Of a stretch of DNA of 64,000 nt, positions 1-11,839 are shown one piece after another. The stretch's first letter is position 1. Each line of letters opens with the position of its first letter. Source of the stretch: Nymphaea colorata (taxonomy: Eukaryota > Streptophyta > Magnoliopsida > Nymphaeales > Nymphaeaceae); the NCBI RefSeq assembly GCF_008831285.2, contig NC_045151.1:925544-989543 (forward strand). Reading direction: 5' to 3'. Position numbers and translations under genes: made by a program. The notes beneath the pieces were generated by a model, which had not been told where the DNA came from, did not search any database, and saw only the letters and a list, made by a program, of their open reading frames with translations.

Positions 1-91
1 TTTCATGACTGCCAAAGTTTCTCTTGTGAAAGATCTCATGTATGCGAAGGTGAAGGAAATTTTCACATAGCTTCTCCCTCTTTATCTCTAA

Positions 92-295
92 GGTTGTGTT
101 TGCTTCACCGCAGATCTGAGATTCATTGATTTAAGGTCAGACCTTTCCCATACCTTAAATATATGGCTTTTAACATCTAGCATAGATTTAAAACTCATAG
201 TATTGTGATCTTCAGTTTGTTTAGATTGAAGAACTTTCAAAACGCACCTTTTTATGCAATTTCGGATATAAGATCCAATACAATCAAACACAACC
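92..295. mobile_element. Tourist-like (PIF/Harbinger) MITE
   Basis: The element starts GGTTGTGTTTG and ends with the exact reverse complement CAAACACAACC. Both sides are flanked by the trinucleotide TAA (89-91 and 296-298), the target-site duplication typical of PIF/Harbinger elements. It is 204 bp long and non-coding. The open frame that spans it on the minus strand is a by-product. Confidence 0.75.
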
Positions 296-523
296 TAAAA
301 GATTTCAAATGAGAGCTTAAGGCCTTAATTTTCCACCTACAGGGTCAGCACCAACTAATCAAGTACACACACGTACGTCAGTAGTGGGACATGTATTCTT
401 GAGCACAACGGGGAGCATGCAGGCTGACCACAAGTTGCTGAGTCACAAGCACATCTACCTAAGGTCAACTTTCATAACATATATTACAAAGTTATTTTGT
501 TCCCCATATTTTAAGCAACCCGC

Positions 524-525
524 TC

Positions 526-562
<37 letters not shown>

Positions 563-589
563 GAATATATATATATATATATATATATT
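524..589. repeat. Compound (ATT)n-(TA)n microsatellite
   Basis: About 12 ATT units are followed directly by about 12 TA units. The tract produces spurious poly-Ile and Ile-Tyr open frames on both strands. Confidence 0.95.
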
Positions 590-1830
590 CTTATTGTTCT
601 TGTCAAAGAAACAATGTGGCATTATTTTGATTTCCTTGATGTGGTGGAAACAATGCCAATTTGGGGGCATTCCAAATTGTGAAGTAGAGATGAAGGACAA
701 GTTGCAAGTAGAACAGAGATTGGTCAATGCATAAAATAAGCATTGAACTTAGTTTTTGTGATTGGGATGTGGGATCCTTTTTCTGACTGTTACAAGCAAC
801 ATTGGGTCTTCAATGGTTAATAGAGATGGCATTTGAACTCCCCTAGATGAAGACTAGATTTCTAACTGGAGTCAACTATGGATCACATTCTTTAAGGAAC
901 GAACAAATTTCAGCAAATAAAAAAGAAGAAAAAAATTGCAGGGAAGCTTGTTATCTGGGCAGGTCAAATTATTATTTAATCATCCGATATGGATATTAAA
1001 TAAACTTTAATTAGTTGTTTATATCACGAGATTAAGCCCTTGTAAAAATTGGATTCGAAGGTGCCCATCATTAGGTAAGCAGGAGGACTATTTCATCCTA
1101 CCAACCAACAAGAGGGCTAAAGCCCCCACCCTTTCTGTCATCTCCTCTAGGGGACCTGTCCTGGTTTTTTGTATCTTAGAGTGATGTTCTCTATGTTTCA
1201 ACTTGCATATTGGTCCCGCTTTTTGCAATACGTACATTAGTTGAAAAATATTTTCAAATATCAAATTAAAACCTGATCTGTCTCCGTGAAAATTTAAATG
1301 GGATTTAAAACTAATACGAGATCCAAACTCTATCTGAAGTATCCAAGCAAAGGTTTAACACCAATACCCAAATCCAACCAGGGTTGCAATATTCGGTTCA
1401 TATCTGGTTTGAGGATCTTGTTAGTTTCAAGTATACTGAATCCAGTTCCGGTCTGAGATCCAATCCCTTGGCCACCATCATCCCTACTGTAAGCACCATC
1501 TCGGATCTAAAATAGCTAAAAAAATCCAGAATGCCAAGACTGATCCTACCCATTGGCGACGATTCACCCATTTGAAGTCAAGGAACTTAAAATTTTCAGA
1601 ACGTGATGTAGCATATATTTGCTGATGCAGCAAGAAATTCGACCTGAAATCTATTTTATCAAATTAATTAAGGAAATAGAGTCATGCCTAAGACCCACAC
1701 GGGAGATCCCCACTTTGCTATTTTATTTTCTCAAATGATCTGATCAAAGATAAGAAGAGGGGTTTTAAACTATGGATTCAAATATTGAAAATTTGTTGTT
1801 TCTGAGATCACATACTTGGGCAGTCAGATA

Positions 1831-1876
1831 GAGTCTCTTTCTCTCTCTCTCTCTCTCTCTTTCCCTCCCTCTCTCA
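1831..1876. repeat. (CT)n microsatellite
   Basis: A CT-rich tract with small interruptions. A TG/CA-rich stretch of mixed composition follows at about 2005-2300. Confidence 0.9.
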
Positions 1877-3261
1877 AACAGGTGTAGCATAGCTGGTCAG
1901 GTTGGAGGCATGAGATGAGGGTTTCTTTCGGTTGATTCCTGTGGGCACTACTCTTCTTTTTGGTGTTTTCTCTCTCTTTCTCTCTCTAACATGCAATCAA
2001 ATATGCATGTGCACGCAAAGCTACTTACATGCATTCACTTGTGTATTTGTTTGTATGCATGAGGAGGTATTTGTACCTGGAAGTACGTATCATTTGCTTA
2101 GGATGCGACTCTTGTGCTTGTGCTCATCTGCACATACGTATAAATACCGTCTGCGTATGTGTGTGCACTCTCCCCTGCATGTGCATGAGTCATATACACG
2201 TGTGTGTGCATGTGTATGCTTGCCTATGGCTGTGTGTGTGCATGCACGCATGCATGAGTGTAGGCACGTGCATCTGTGTAAGCATGCAGGCATTGGTGTG
2301 ATTGGTATGGGTTAACATATAACCTTCTAGGTCTTTTTATTTGAAATATGGTAATATGTTATTAGTAAATTTTGTGGCGTCTAACTTTATACATGACCTA
2401 AAAGTTTATGGAGGAAGAGATACCCGGAAGAAGCCAAAGTCCCTCACCTTTTCCTCCTGTTTCTTGGGTCTAAGGTTGTTTCGGGACCTCGGTACATAGT
2501 AGAAATCTTATGACATCTAGCATGTATGATAGGTCAAAGCACGACTGCGCCTCTCACTTGACAGTACTCGGCCTGGTTTTGACCCATCATACATAGTAGT
2601 TGTCATGAACATTCAATGTGAAGGCATGCCCTGAGGTTTTACTTAGAAGCAAATGGTGAAAGAGGGAGTAGTTAACTGATCCCCATGTTTGGTCAACTTC
2701 ATTAATGAAAAGGAGGAAAAGGAAGAAGAAAACGCCATTGACATGAATTTGAAAGGAAGAAGATGCTTCATTATTGAGTCTCCATTTGACCTGATCTTTA
2801 TGTGTCTTTTTATGTCGACTGATATCCCTCCATTGCATCCTTTCAAGTCAAAAGCTGAAGCCATACGATAAGTGATCCACGAAGGGAGGTACATGGAACA
2901 TAACATTTTGACAAACAAGATTTGGTAGCTTGGTATTATTTATTAGAAGGTTCGTCAGCAATGGCATAATTAATCTATAAATTGGACAATTAGAGGAAGT
3001 AGTGATGTGGGCATGATGAATTAAGCACTCAAGCATCAATCTGGCACGTTAATATTGAAATTCTTGACTGCCAAGATGACATGATCCATGATGTTGATCG
3101 TTCCCAAGTCAACCCTGTTCACATGAGCCCACTTGAGCCATCCATCTAAGGATGACTCATGGTCTTCATAAACCATGGGTGTGGTGAATATTTTTTTGAA
3201 GAATTCAACTCATATATGCAACATGTTTTAGGTATATACTATAATTTCTAGCATGCACATG

Positions 3262-3343
3262 TGTGTGCTTGCGTGTGTGTGTGTGTGTATGTGTATGTGT
3301 GTGTATGTGTGTGTGTCTGTGTGTGAGAGAGAGAGAGAGAGAC
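3262..3343. repeat. (GT)n-(GA)n compound microsatellite
   Basis: Imperfect GT/TGTA units pass into a pure GA tract. Confidence 0.9.
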
Positions 3344-3635
3344 TAAGGGAAGACTAAGCGCCCTTCAAAAGTCAGTGGTTGTAATTAAAAGGTGATGCAT
3401 GGCTTGACAACTGCCCAGGCTTGATAATCCATACCCACCAAAGAACTCAGACCAGGTCAATCATTTCCAAGTCGATCTATTTATCCAGTATGTGATCGGA
3501 CATAAACAAACTGAAGTGGATGCATGTGATTTGGATTGCCAATTTGGCCTGATGTCATGCGAAGGTTTTTGTCGTTTCTAGCTATACAGTATCTGATGCC
3601 AATGTATCTCAATTGAATTATCTGTTTCAGACCTC

Positions 3636-3715
3636 TATCTCTCTCTCTCTCTCTCTCTCTCTGTATGTAACACCTTGATTATCTTCAATAAAGAAAATGA
3701 GCAATACACACACAC

Positions 3716-3764
<49 letters not shown>
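3636..3764. repeat. (CT)n tract and (TA)n microsatellite
   Basis: A CT tract (about 3636-3662) and, after a short spacer, about 22 TA units (3719-3764). The TA run abuts the left end of the MITE at 3765-4093. Confidence 0.9.
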
Positions 3765-3768
<4 letters not shown>

Positions 3769-4092
3769 TGGTAAAGACCAGACACCCAGGTCAGGGATAA
3801 AAACAAGACCCATTGATTTTGATTTTCAAAGTGTTGTTCTTGCAAACTAACCCTATTGATATGGTCTTAATGGGTTGATGCAAAATATATACTAAGTTCA
3901 TTTAGACTCTAATTGTGTTTTTATAATAAGAAAAAATGAACAACTCCTAAGGCATGATAATAAAAAAGCGTCATTTTTCATAAAAACAACTTGAATCAAA
4001 GCCTGTTTTATTCTTTATAAATATAATAAGATGTTTATATTGTATTTAAAATAGTTTTTGAACAGAAAAACAATGGGTCTGGTTTTTGTCAA

Positions 4093-4093
<1 letters not shown>
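3765..4093. mobile_element. TA-associated (Micron-like) MITE, copy A
   Basis: The left end, about 3783-3812, contains the module CCAGACACCCAGGTCAGGGA followed by A-rich sequence and AGACCCATTG. The right end, about 4071-4093, is its inverted counterpart (CAATGGGTCTGG, then TTTTTGTC). The left edge sits on a long (TA)n and the right edge on a (CT)n tract. Related copies lie at 15630-16361, 16498-16877 and 27505-27715, all close to TA-rich tracts. Rice Micron MITEs are known to be flanked by (TA)n; membership of that family here is inferred. Confidence 0.6.

Positions 4094-4140
<47 letters not shown>
4093..4140. repeat. (CT)n microsatellite
   Basis: A nearly pure tract of about 23 CT units at the right edge of MITE copy A. 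Confidence 0.95.
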
Positions 4141-4142
<2 letters not shown>

Positions 4143-4983
4143 TTTGTGCAGGTGCACCTTTGAAAAGAGTGTGTTTTGTGCAGTAATGAATCCAGTTCCT
4201 TGAAACTTCATATCTTATATTTTTATGGAGTTGGCCAAACAACAGCTCTATTCACCTAGCTAGAAGATTGAATCTAAGACTTCTATCTTGAACTATTATG
4301 CTTATATGTAATTGGTTCCATAATTTATCTTAAACTATTAAATTTCAAAGTTGGTTGTGCTAATCACCAATCAGAGTCGGTTTTGCTAGCTTCTCAGATC
4401 TTACCGTATATCGCACCAAGGCCTGGCTTAACCCACATTTGGGTCACTCTGCCTTAACCTAGCCAAGTAGACCTAGTTTGCAATGAAACCAGGTCAGAGT
4501 TAAGTGAGTCCAACTTAATCAGATATTGGGCAATGTGAATCCTTGCCTAACCCATGTATTGATCATGAGAGTATTTAGAACTCACTTGAGCTTCCCTTCT
4601 TAATTTTATATCACACCATTATTGTTCTTTGTACTACTTCCTGCCATAACAAGGAGTGTCTCTCTGGGAAATGTTAACTGCTCTCACATCTTGGGCAGTA
4701 TCAAATTGTGCCTTCACACAAAATGGTTTCTATGAGGATTCTGCCATACTCATTTTCTGCAGTGAGCTAGGCCTAGGTACATGCGGATTGCCGCCGTAAC
4801 CCAACCCAAAGCTCTGATAACTGCCAACCTGATCCAGAAATCCCCATAATATCTCTTCATCCCTGTTCTCCAGATTAAATTTCATCCTTTTCCGTTCCCT
4901 CGCTCTCACAGTCTCACACATTCTGACCACCACTGCTTTCCAGGAAGGGCAGAAGATGGATCCAAAGAAGCTTCACTCTTTGA

Positions 4984-5253
4984 GGTTGCGTTTGATTCTT
5001 CACTGAGCTCAGTTCCAAGGGAATCTCAAATTCATGGTAGCTGAAAACCACAACTGCATCAAACCGTGGATTTCACTCTCGGGAGCAGAAAAAAGAAGTT
5101 TTTCGAAAACTGTAGGTTTCGGCATCCACTCTTAACATGGATTTCCAATCCACACTTTAATGTAAAAAAGCATGGATTTGAATCTGGGGAAAAGGATGAG
5201 GGTCTCGGACTTGAGAACAGCAGATCTGAAATCCTCGGTAATCAAACGTAATC
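4984..5253. mobile_element. Probable Tourist-like MITE, diverged
   Basis: The left end GGTTGCGTTTGATT and the inverted right end (reverse complement GATTACGTTTGATT) match at 12 of 14 positions. They are preceded by TGA and followed by TAA, a decayed 3-bp duplication. The terminal motif resembles the element at 92-295. No coding capacity is evident. Confidence 0.5.
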
Positions 5254-6043
5254 TAAGGGATTTGAAACCCTCTCAAAAGCACTGTACTGAATATCATGGA
5301 GAACTCTCATATGGAAAACTCTCGTATGGAAACCAGTTAGCCTCCCTGGATCCAACTAAGCTCTACCCATTGAAAGCGAAGAACAGATTTCTCATCTTTG
5401 GCAGGATACGAAGACTGGGTTTCAGTCTTCCTAACAGACGCAATGCATTCCAGAGACAGGAAGAGACTAGTACCATCCTACATTACCTCGATTTTAACAA
5501 CCCCGCTCTCTGAATTTCATTCTAAATGCACATGGCCTCGGGTTTTACATCAAACCTTTTTACAATGTAAACAAAGAGCAAAGAGATGGTCTGATTTTTG
5601 TAAACCGTGAATTTCATTGTGGATCTCTCGCCAAGTTAGTAGAGAAATGCGACATCGGATCCACGGATTTAAGATTGTTGCAGAGTCTCAAGATTGCGTA
5701 TTTGCTGGGGGTCTGGTGGCTTTGGGAGTGAAACAAACGAGCAACAAGTTGCACACGGTACCAACTGTCAATAAAATGAATCACACGGTTGAAAGACTAC
5801 ACGGGTATTGGAAGTCAAGAGACACCAGCACCAACGATGGTGGAACAAAATAGGACCCTTGCTGCACAAATAACACAACAAAACAGGAAAGATGGGAGCA
5901 GGAGAGGCTTCTCTCTATCTCTCTCTCTCCTCTCTCTCTCTTCTTTCCTTGATATGTACACATGTTGTGTTGGGTGCAGGAAATCCCATTAAAAAGAAAT
6001 GCCTGCTTCAATCTTTCGCCTGTTTCAACTGCACTTTAAGTTT

Positions 6044-9000
6044 TCAGTTGCTTTCTGCTATTCTTGGACCTCTGTAAGGTGCAAGAACAAAGGAAAAATC
6101 ATCAGGCATCTGTATCTCCTCCAGCAGCTCATAGACTCCCCCTGCGGCCAGTGCGCCTTCACCTGAACAACATAAGAAACCAACTTCCCCATCACTAAAA
6201 GGATGGAAAAATCTTATGGGAAGCAACTCCAAGGATGGATTTCTTTAAGGCATAATATCTAAAGCACCAACGGTGCCCACCTGAGGCTCTTGGACATGGC
6301 AGACTGCGGTAATATGTGCAGTCTCTGCCATCAGATTCCGAGTATGGTGGACCAAGGACATCAAGAACTGCACACGCCGTAATTGCCCGGAAAGTGTGCA
6401 AGTTACCCCAGTCGTGGGGTACAGTACAGAAGTGTCGGATTCTGCAGTAAAAATGCCATCAAAATGAACCTTTGCCAACCTAGGACCAACACTACTCGCC
6501 ATTGAGGCCACCCCCTGGACTGCCAAACAAAATGTGTGTCATCACTTCGTTCCAACATGAACATGATTAATTCTTAGTTTCTTACATTTGAAGCAGCTGT
6601 CCAGTTCAACCACAGACACAAATTCTCTCAAGCAACAAGCTGCTAATCAAACAAATGGTCGAACAGAAAAAGCCAGACTTACAGTTGGGTTGGCTTTCGG
6701 GATCGCTGCCATTAGGGATGTTAGTAACCCAATCATAAGATTTGATGTGCATTGAACCAAAAAGAAGCTTGCTGAAAACAGTCATTCCAGGGTGATTGTG
6801 AAGGGGAATGAAGGCAGCTGGAGGCAAGCAGAAGATGCAGATCTGCAAGCATGCAATGCCGAAGGGTTTCATGCATAAACAGCCAAGAAAGAGGATGAAA
6901 GAAATACATAGATAGGCATGAAAAACTGTTATGGGAGAAACTACGAGGTGCAAAGCAACTTACAGAGAACTTATCACACGCATAGATGGGCATTATTGTA
7001 ACAAAGGGGCTCAACTCAGGCACATTAACCCGAAAATATCGCATATCCTCCCTTAGGCCCAGATCTGATGCCCTCATGTTATCTGCACGAGAGAACCTGA
7101 AAGCATAAGAGGATTGGTTTTCTTTGCTGAAGAGTGCACGAGCATAAACCTCCACATGCTGATCTACGTGCACCACACACGCATTTAAAAGTAGAAAAAC
7201 TAACATCGTAATCTTATCTACAACCAAGAAACGAAGGCAGCACAAGCCTGTGTGCATTGGTCCAAAGTGACTCCAAACTTTTTTCAGTTAGGCCCCAAAT
7301 AGATATGATGTTTTTTTTAAATCTGAGCATGTAGATATGTTTCTCAATACTTATTTACTAAGAAATATACTAGGATTAAATTAGTTTAGTGAAAAAACTC
7401 TCATTTTTCCAACAGCCAAGTGTTTGTGCAATCTGAATCATTGACTTCTCCTAAATAAAGCATGATATACACATCTATGGATTTAAATTAAATATAAAAA
7501 ACACTTGTTGGTACACTTTTTGCCAGGAAGTAAAATGGCCTAAGCAATAAAAAAAAAAATGGATTATACATAGACATATATATGAAGTAAATCGATCTTA
7601 CATACTACAATCCAACAAAGCCTAGATACCACCTTTACAACACACCCCTGCCATGTCAGCACAACAGAGTCTATCCTCCCCTTCATAAAGGGGCAAGTAG
7701 GGTATGGAGAGTTTTAGTACGTAAGATTTCATTTTCCAGGAGATTCCATCCACAAAATCGAACTATATGTGAATGCATATGTGTTTGTGTGTGCGTCATG
7801 CTTCCAGTGCAGAAGTTCACAAATGTGAATAATGCACACCCAAAATGCTGTAGAGATTTCAACACATGCGGCTTAATGTATATCCAAACATGATACATGT
7901 AATTGTACAACTGCAACTGCCACAGGCTGACCCATCTAGATAAAGAAACCAAAAATGGAAAAGAAACTGCACCAATTTACATCCATCTTAGACACAGAAT
8001 TGCAAAATTCAAAATGTTTATATAGATATTTAACATACAATGCATATTTGCACAATTATGTACTGATGTCCCTGTGTGCTTCATTGCTTGTTTAGATCTC
8101 ACCACACACATGCTGATACAAAGAGTCATACTTAGGGATGTGAACGATTTGGCTCTAGAAAAGTTGAATACATTAAAAGTCAGGCCAAAGAATCGGATTC
8201 AGCAGTCAAAAAAATGAAAAATCACCCATACCCGATCCCACCATCTGCATCATGGGGCCCTAAAATTATCAGGAAATGAAAAGGATATGAGGAACCTGTA
8301 CCAATCCATGGAAGTGAAGGTTTTGAAAAATATTAAATTGAGGTCGGCAATGGAATTCATGGAAGCCAATTGGAAAAAGAGAAACGAATGTCCCGACATT
8401 GTGATATGTGCCACTATCTCTTATGGTCACATATTCTGGACGGTGAAAAGCAATGGCTGAGGCCAGTTCTGATCTTCTGCCTTTGGGGAAGAACACATGT
8501 GGCCCTGAGCATGAACACGTACAGATGCAAAAACTGCTCAAGTGGACACCTAAATTGAGAAACTGTGGGACCAGAGATATCATTAAGAGAAGCCTGGGGT
8601 CAACATCTTGAAGTTTCAGCCATGAACAAAAACGTGGTCCAGAAATGATAGCTCCCAAAAGAAGAGAAATATCTTTATCACCCACTTGAAGCCTTTCTCT
8701 CCTACAACCGAGGAGAACAACACAGGAATCCAAACCAATAAAGCTGCAACAGAACAGCATGAACAAAGGAGCCTCACATGATTCTGGGCATAAGATATTA
8801 TTAAAATATTAACGTGTAGAAATAATAAACGCAGGATCTAAGAATCAGAAGGTGCTCAGAATGACCTCGCCTAGAACAACTTCATTTCCCCATGTTTGAC
8901 GAGAATTTCCCAGCCACTTAGTTTTTCTCTTTCTCAGGAAGATTTGAATACCACAGCATGATAACAATTATTTAAATCAACATTTTATTGATTTCTCATC

Positions 9001-10037
9001 TCAGTAACTACATCCATAATCCCTCGTTATCTTATTCTCGCTAGTTTTTCTTGGTTTCTCAGGAAAAGAAAAACGGTGCCATGGTTTTCAGCTCCATGTA
9101 GTATTTCTTATTTTCTAGCATCTTTACTTATAACCTACACTCAATGTTTCCGTATAATTTAAAACATAATAATAGAATGCACAAACAATGAACGAATTCA
9201 GTTCTCAGTTCTACACATCAAAGAACATTGCTACCAAAGATACAAAAGCTTGGAAGCAGATCAATAGTACTATTAACGACACTAACATATTTACCAAATT
9301 ATTCGTTTTCCAAGTATATCAAACTGGTAAACCAACTAGAAGGCAATCTTTGCAACCACGACATCAATTTTAAACTTGTTCATATAAAAAAGACCATAAC
9401 TGGGGACCAAGAAAAAACAAATTTCCTTGAGGCCAAGACAAAACAAATTGCCTACGGCCCCATCTTCTTTGGATTACTTCAACTCATGCACAAGTTCCTT
9501 CAATTGGTAGACCACGCTATTACACATGGTGCGGTTTGCAGACAAGTGAACCTAAAATCGCATAGCCGTGGATCATTTCTTAGAAACTTATGGACAAAAA
9601 GTCTGCAGGAATTGGAGAGCAAGAAACCTCTTCTTCATTCAAAAGCAGAACTTCGACTGAGAAGGTATAAATTTTCACAGACCCAGCTCTCAATAATGAA
9701 TGACAGAAAAACAAAATAGATTGTGAAATTAGAAAACCGACTGACGAACTGACCAGCCAACTTTTCCAACTCAGTTTCCTTTATAACGGCAATTTAATAT
9801 CACATTATTTTATATAGATATAATAAAATATCAATAAGAAGGTAAACTGAAAATTTTTCTCCTCAAGTTTCATAACTCCAGCACGAGTTGAGAATTGAAA
9901 ACAAAGAGGAAAACATGTCAACGACACAAGAAACGGGTACCTAGAATAGAACGTAGCTGCTGAATAGTTTGTGGAGAAGGAATTGTTCCAGGGCCAAAGA
10001 AGGCATGTTTGCATGCCTCGTAGAGCCTTTGAAGCAT
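6044..10037 (-). CDS. PCO: Plant cysteine oxidase (PCO/ADO family), 5 exons, with frameshift
   Basis: The family uses O2 and Fe(II) to oxidise N-terminal cysteine to the sulfinic acid, marking ERF-VII factors and similar proteins for the Arg/N-degron pathway. Exons in reading order: 10037-9941, 7082-6964, 6842-6683, 6519-6281, 6162-6044 (TGA 6046-6044); junctions are GT-AG and phases fit. About 244 residues are expected, close to the usual PCO length. Exon 3 carries [19 protein letters not shown], giving two iron-ligand histidines (about residues 87 and 89); the third lies in the NLHTF motif of exon 4. Exon 4 is one base short: the frame breaks in a GGGG run (6409-6406) inside the conserved YPTTGGNLHTF stretch, and the original frame then ends at 6245. 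This is either a pseudogene or a sequencing error. The start Met is the only in-frame ATG. The frame stays open upstream (basic KKTKKNRKKQKR stretch, as in PCO1/2), so a 5' coding exon may be missing. Confidence 0.88.
6406..6409 (-). other. Frameshift site in the PCO gene
   Basis: Reading frames on both sides of this C run (G run on the coding strand) match conserved PCO sequence but differ by one base. Exon 4 is 239 nt where 240 are needed for its phases. No intron signals are present here. Confidence 0.85.
7083..9940 (-). other. PCO intron 1 (2.9 kb)
   Basis: Donor GTACCC at 9940 and acceptor TGCAG at 7083. The interior is AT-rich. Open frames at 8269-8766 (minus) and 9228-9719 (plus) show no recognisable domain. 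The motif TAGGGATGTGAACGATTTGG at 8133-8152 resembles the TIR of the hAT-type element at 24131, but no partner end was found. Confidence 0.7.
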
Positions 10038-11223
10038 TGGACGCTTCTGCTTCTTTCGGTTCTTTTTCGTCTTCTTACCGGAAACCTTCTCCACGGAAGG
10101 CTGATCGTAAAAGTCCTCCACTTTTTTACTGATTAAGCCCCCCCACAGAGAAAGCTCAAAATTGAGATCCAGTAAGAACCAACTAAATTGGCCCAAAGCA
10201 AGTTCAAGAAAACTTAGATGTGAATATTAAAAAATACCAAGGGCAGAACCACGTACCAAGAACTAATTTTCGATTGGAAAACGAAGAAATGAGATGGTTC
10301 CGGATGGACAAAAGAAAAGATAAGCAATACCAGAAACTACACCCCTGATATGGGCACCCCAAAAAAAACAGAATCCAAGAAAGAAGGGAAAAATCGAAAG
10401 AGAGAAAGGCAGCGTATGTGGGGAAAAAAAAAAGGACTTCCGGTGAAAATGGTCCACAAGAAACTATCAGAACATCAGAAATCCCAGGGCTCGGTATTAC
10501 CCAAAAATCTTAGAGAAGAAAACAGATTTCGCTTTGGAATAATCTGCAAACGCACCAAGAGGCAAAGCTTTTGTTAAAGAAGAGTAACAATACACAAAGA
10601 ACTAGGATATAGCAAAGACTCTAGAACTGGTGGCCCAACAGAAAACAGAGAAACCAAATGAAAATGGGAGAAACACCAAGGTCGGTAAAAAACTAAGTAA
10701 CTCCAATGACGAACGAAGCAGCGGAAGCTAAAAAACAGGGAGAATCCGAAGGTGGGCACGCTAGAAACTACAAAAGAAGATATTTTTCCGCTAGAGGGAG
10801 CATAGGAAGCTAAGCAACAGGAATCTGAAGATGGGCAGGCAAGCAAATGGATAAGTATGGTCCAGAAAGTTGAGAGAAAAGGCAGTAGGGGGAATTCCGC
10901 TAGGAATCCTTTCCTAGGGAGGGATTCAGGAGAGCCCAATGGCGCCTTTTCTACTGGCGCCGAGCATGAACTGTACGTATAAAAAGGGAGGAGGGGAGAG
11001 GGGGTTTCCATAAATTTAATGGAGGGAGGGAAATGAAAACCAGGGGCCGTAGAGGGGGATGGTGGTGGTGCTGGTGGTGGGAAGGGCGACAGAAAGAGCA
11101 AGAGTTGGTTTGGTGATTCCAGTGGGCTGGTGGGAGCGGAATTCTTTCCCAGAGAGGAGGACGGCAGGGAGAGAGAAAGCGAGAGGGAGAAGCTACCCAA
11201 TCAAATCTCCTGGCTCCAGCCAA
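10038..11223 (-). promoter_or_regulatory. Probable 5' leader and promoter side of PCO
   Basis: Upstream of the PCO start the coding-strand frame stays open to about 10196 without an ATG. A strong donor (G|GTACGT at 10257/10256) and acceptors (TTTAG at 10183; AATCAG near 10137) suggest a small intron in the leader or in an N-terminal extension. The stretch at 10900-11220 is more GC-rich, with pyrimidine-rich minus-strand sequence typical of plant 5' leaders. The exact transcription start cannot be seen. Confidence 0.4.
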
Positions 11224-11772
11224 ATCGGCAAAAGAAAATTGGGGAAGAAGGCATTGACGTGATTACCCTCATTCCCTTCCCCTCCCTCCTCGAAGCCCCA
11301 CCTGTCCGACACCCCAACAACTGCCTTTCGCCATGAAGGCATCAACCTTCCCATCGTTCCCTTGTCCTTTCATCTCCCCAAGAATCAAGGAGCCATATTG
11401 ATCACAGAGACACGCTTCATAAACTTGACAAGTCATTCTCGAGCAAATTGTCACTCTAATATTATATCATAGAAAGAGACGTCTCCTAGTACGCTGAAGC
11501 ATCATTCACAGAGGTGAGAGGAGCATGTTTTGTCATAGCAGCCTGAACTGGTCCTAGTGAAGAGAGAGAGAACAGATTTAGCTGCTAGAATTTATAACTT
11601 GGCCCATCTCAAATTGACACTTAATAGAGAGAGCAGGCCCGGTTTAAATTTTATAGCTTCCGCAGTCAGAAAGTGAGTGCAGATTCACTTTTGTACTTTT
11701 TTATGTGGCCGGGTCTAAGTTGTCAGTTTGGAGCAGGAAGGTTTAATTTTTATATTTAAGAGTCAAGGTGGG

Positions 11773-11774
<2 letters not shown>

Positions 11775-11838
<64 letters not shown>
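11775..11838. repeat. (TA)n-(GA)n compound microsatellite
   Basis: About 19 TA units run directly into about 11 GA units. Confidence 0.95.

Positions 11839-11839
<1 letters not shown>

Larger units (their letters stand above)
1..6043. other. Intergenic region with MITEs and microsatellites
   Basis: No convincing exon was found on either strand. The short open frames here are low complexity or lack family features. The region holds a Tourist-like MITE (92-295), a second related MITE (4984-5253), a TA-associated MITE (3765-4093), and several CT, GT and TA microsatellites. The 1-kb stretch at about 1250-1500 is AT-rich and shows nothing recognisable. Confidence 0.6.

Noticed and set aside
384-734. 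Open frames on both strands across 455-734
   Set aside because: They are created by the (ATT)n-(TA)n microsatellite and have no protein features.
1932-2315. 127-codon plus-strand frame rich in Cys, His and Met
   Set aside because: It is a translation of TG/CA-rich repeat sequence; no domain and no supporting gene structure.
6400-6415. A tiny intron explaining the PCO frame change
   Set aside because: The two frames are contiguous in conserved sequence with only one base missing; no donor and acceptor pair fits.
8269-8766. 165-codon minus-strand frame
   Set aside because: It lies wholly inside PCO intron 1, has no recognisable domain, and looks like chance.
10574-11200. 208-codon Ser/Pro-rich minus-strand frame
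   Set aside because: Pyrimidine-rich leader-like DNA upstream of PCO; no domain. Kept only as a possible leader region.
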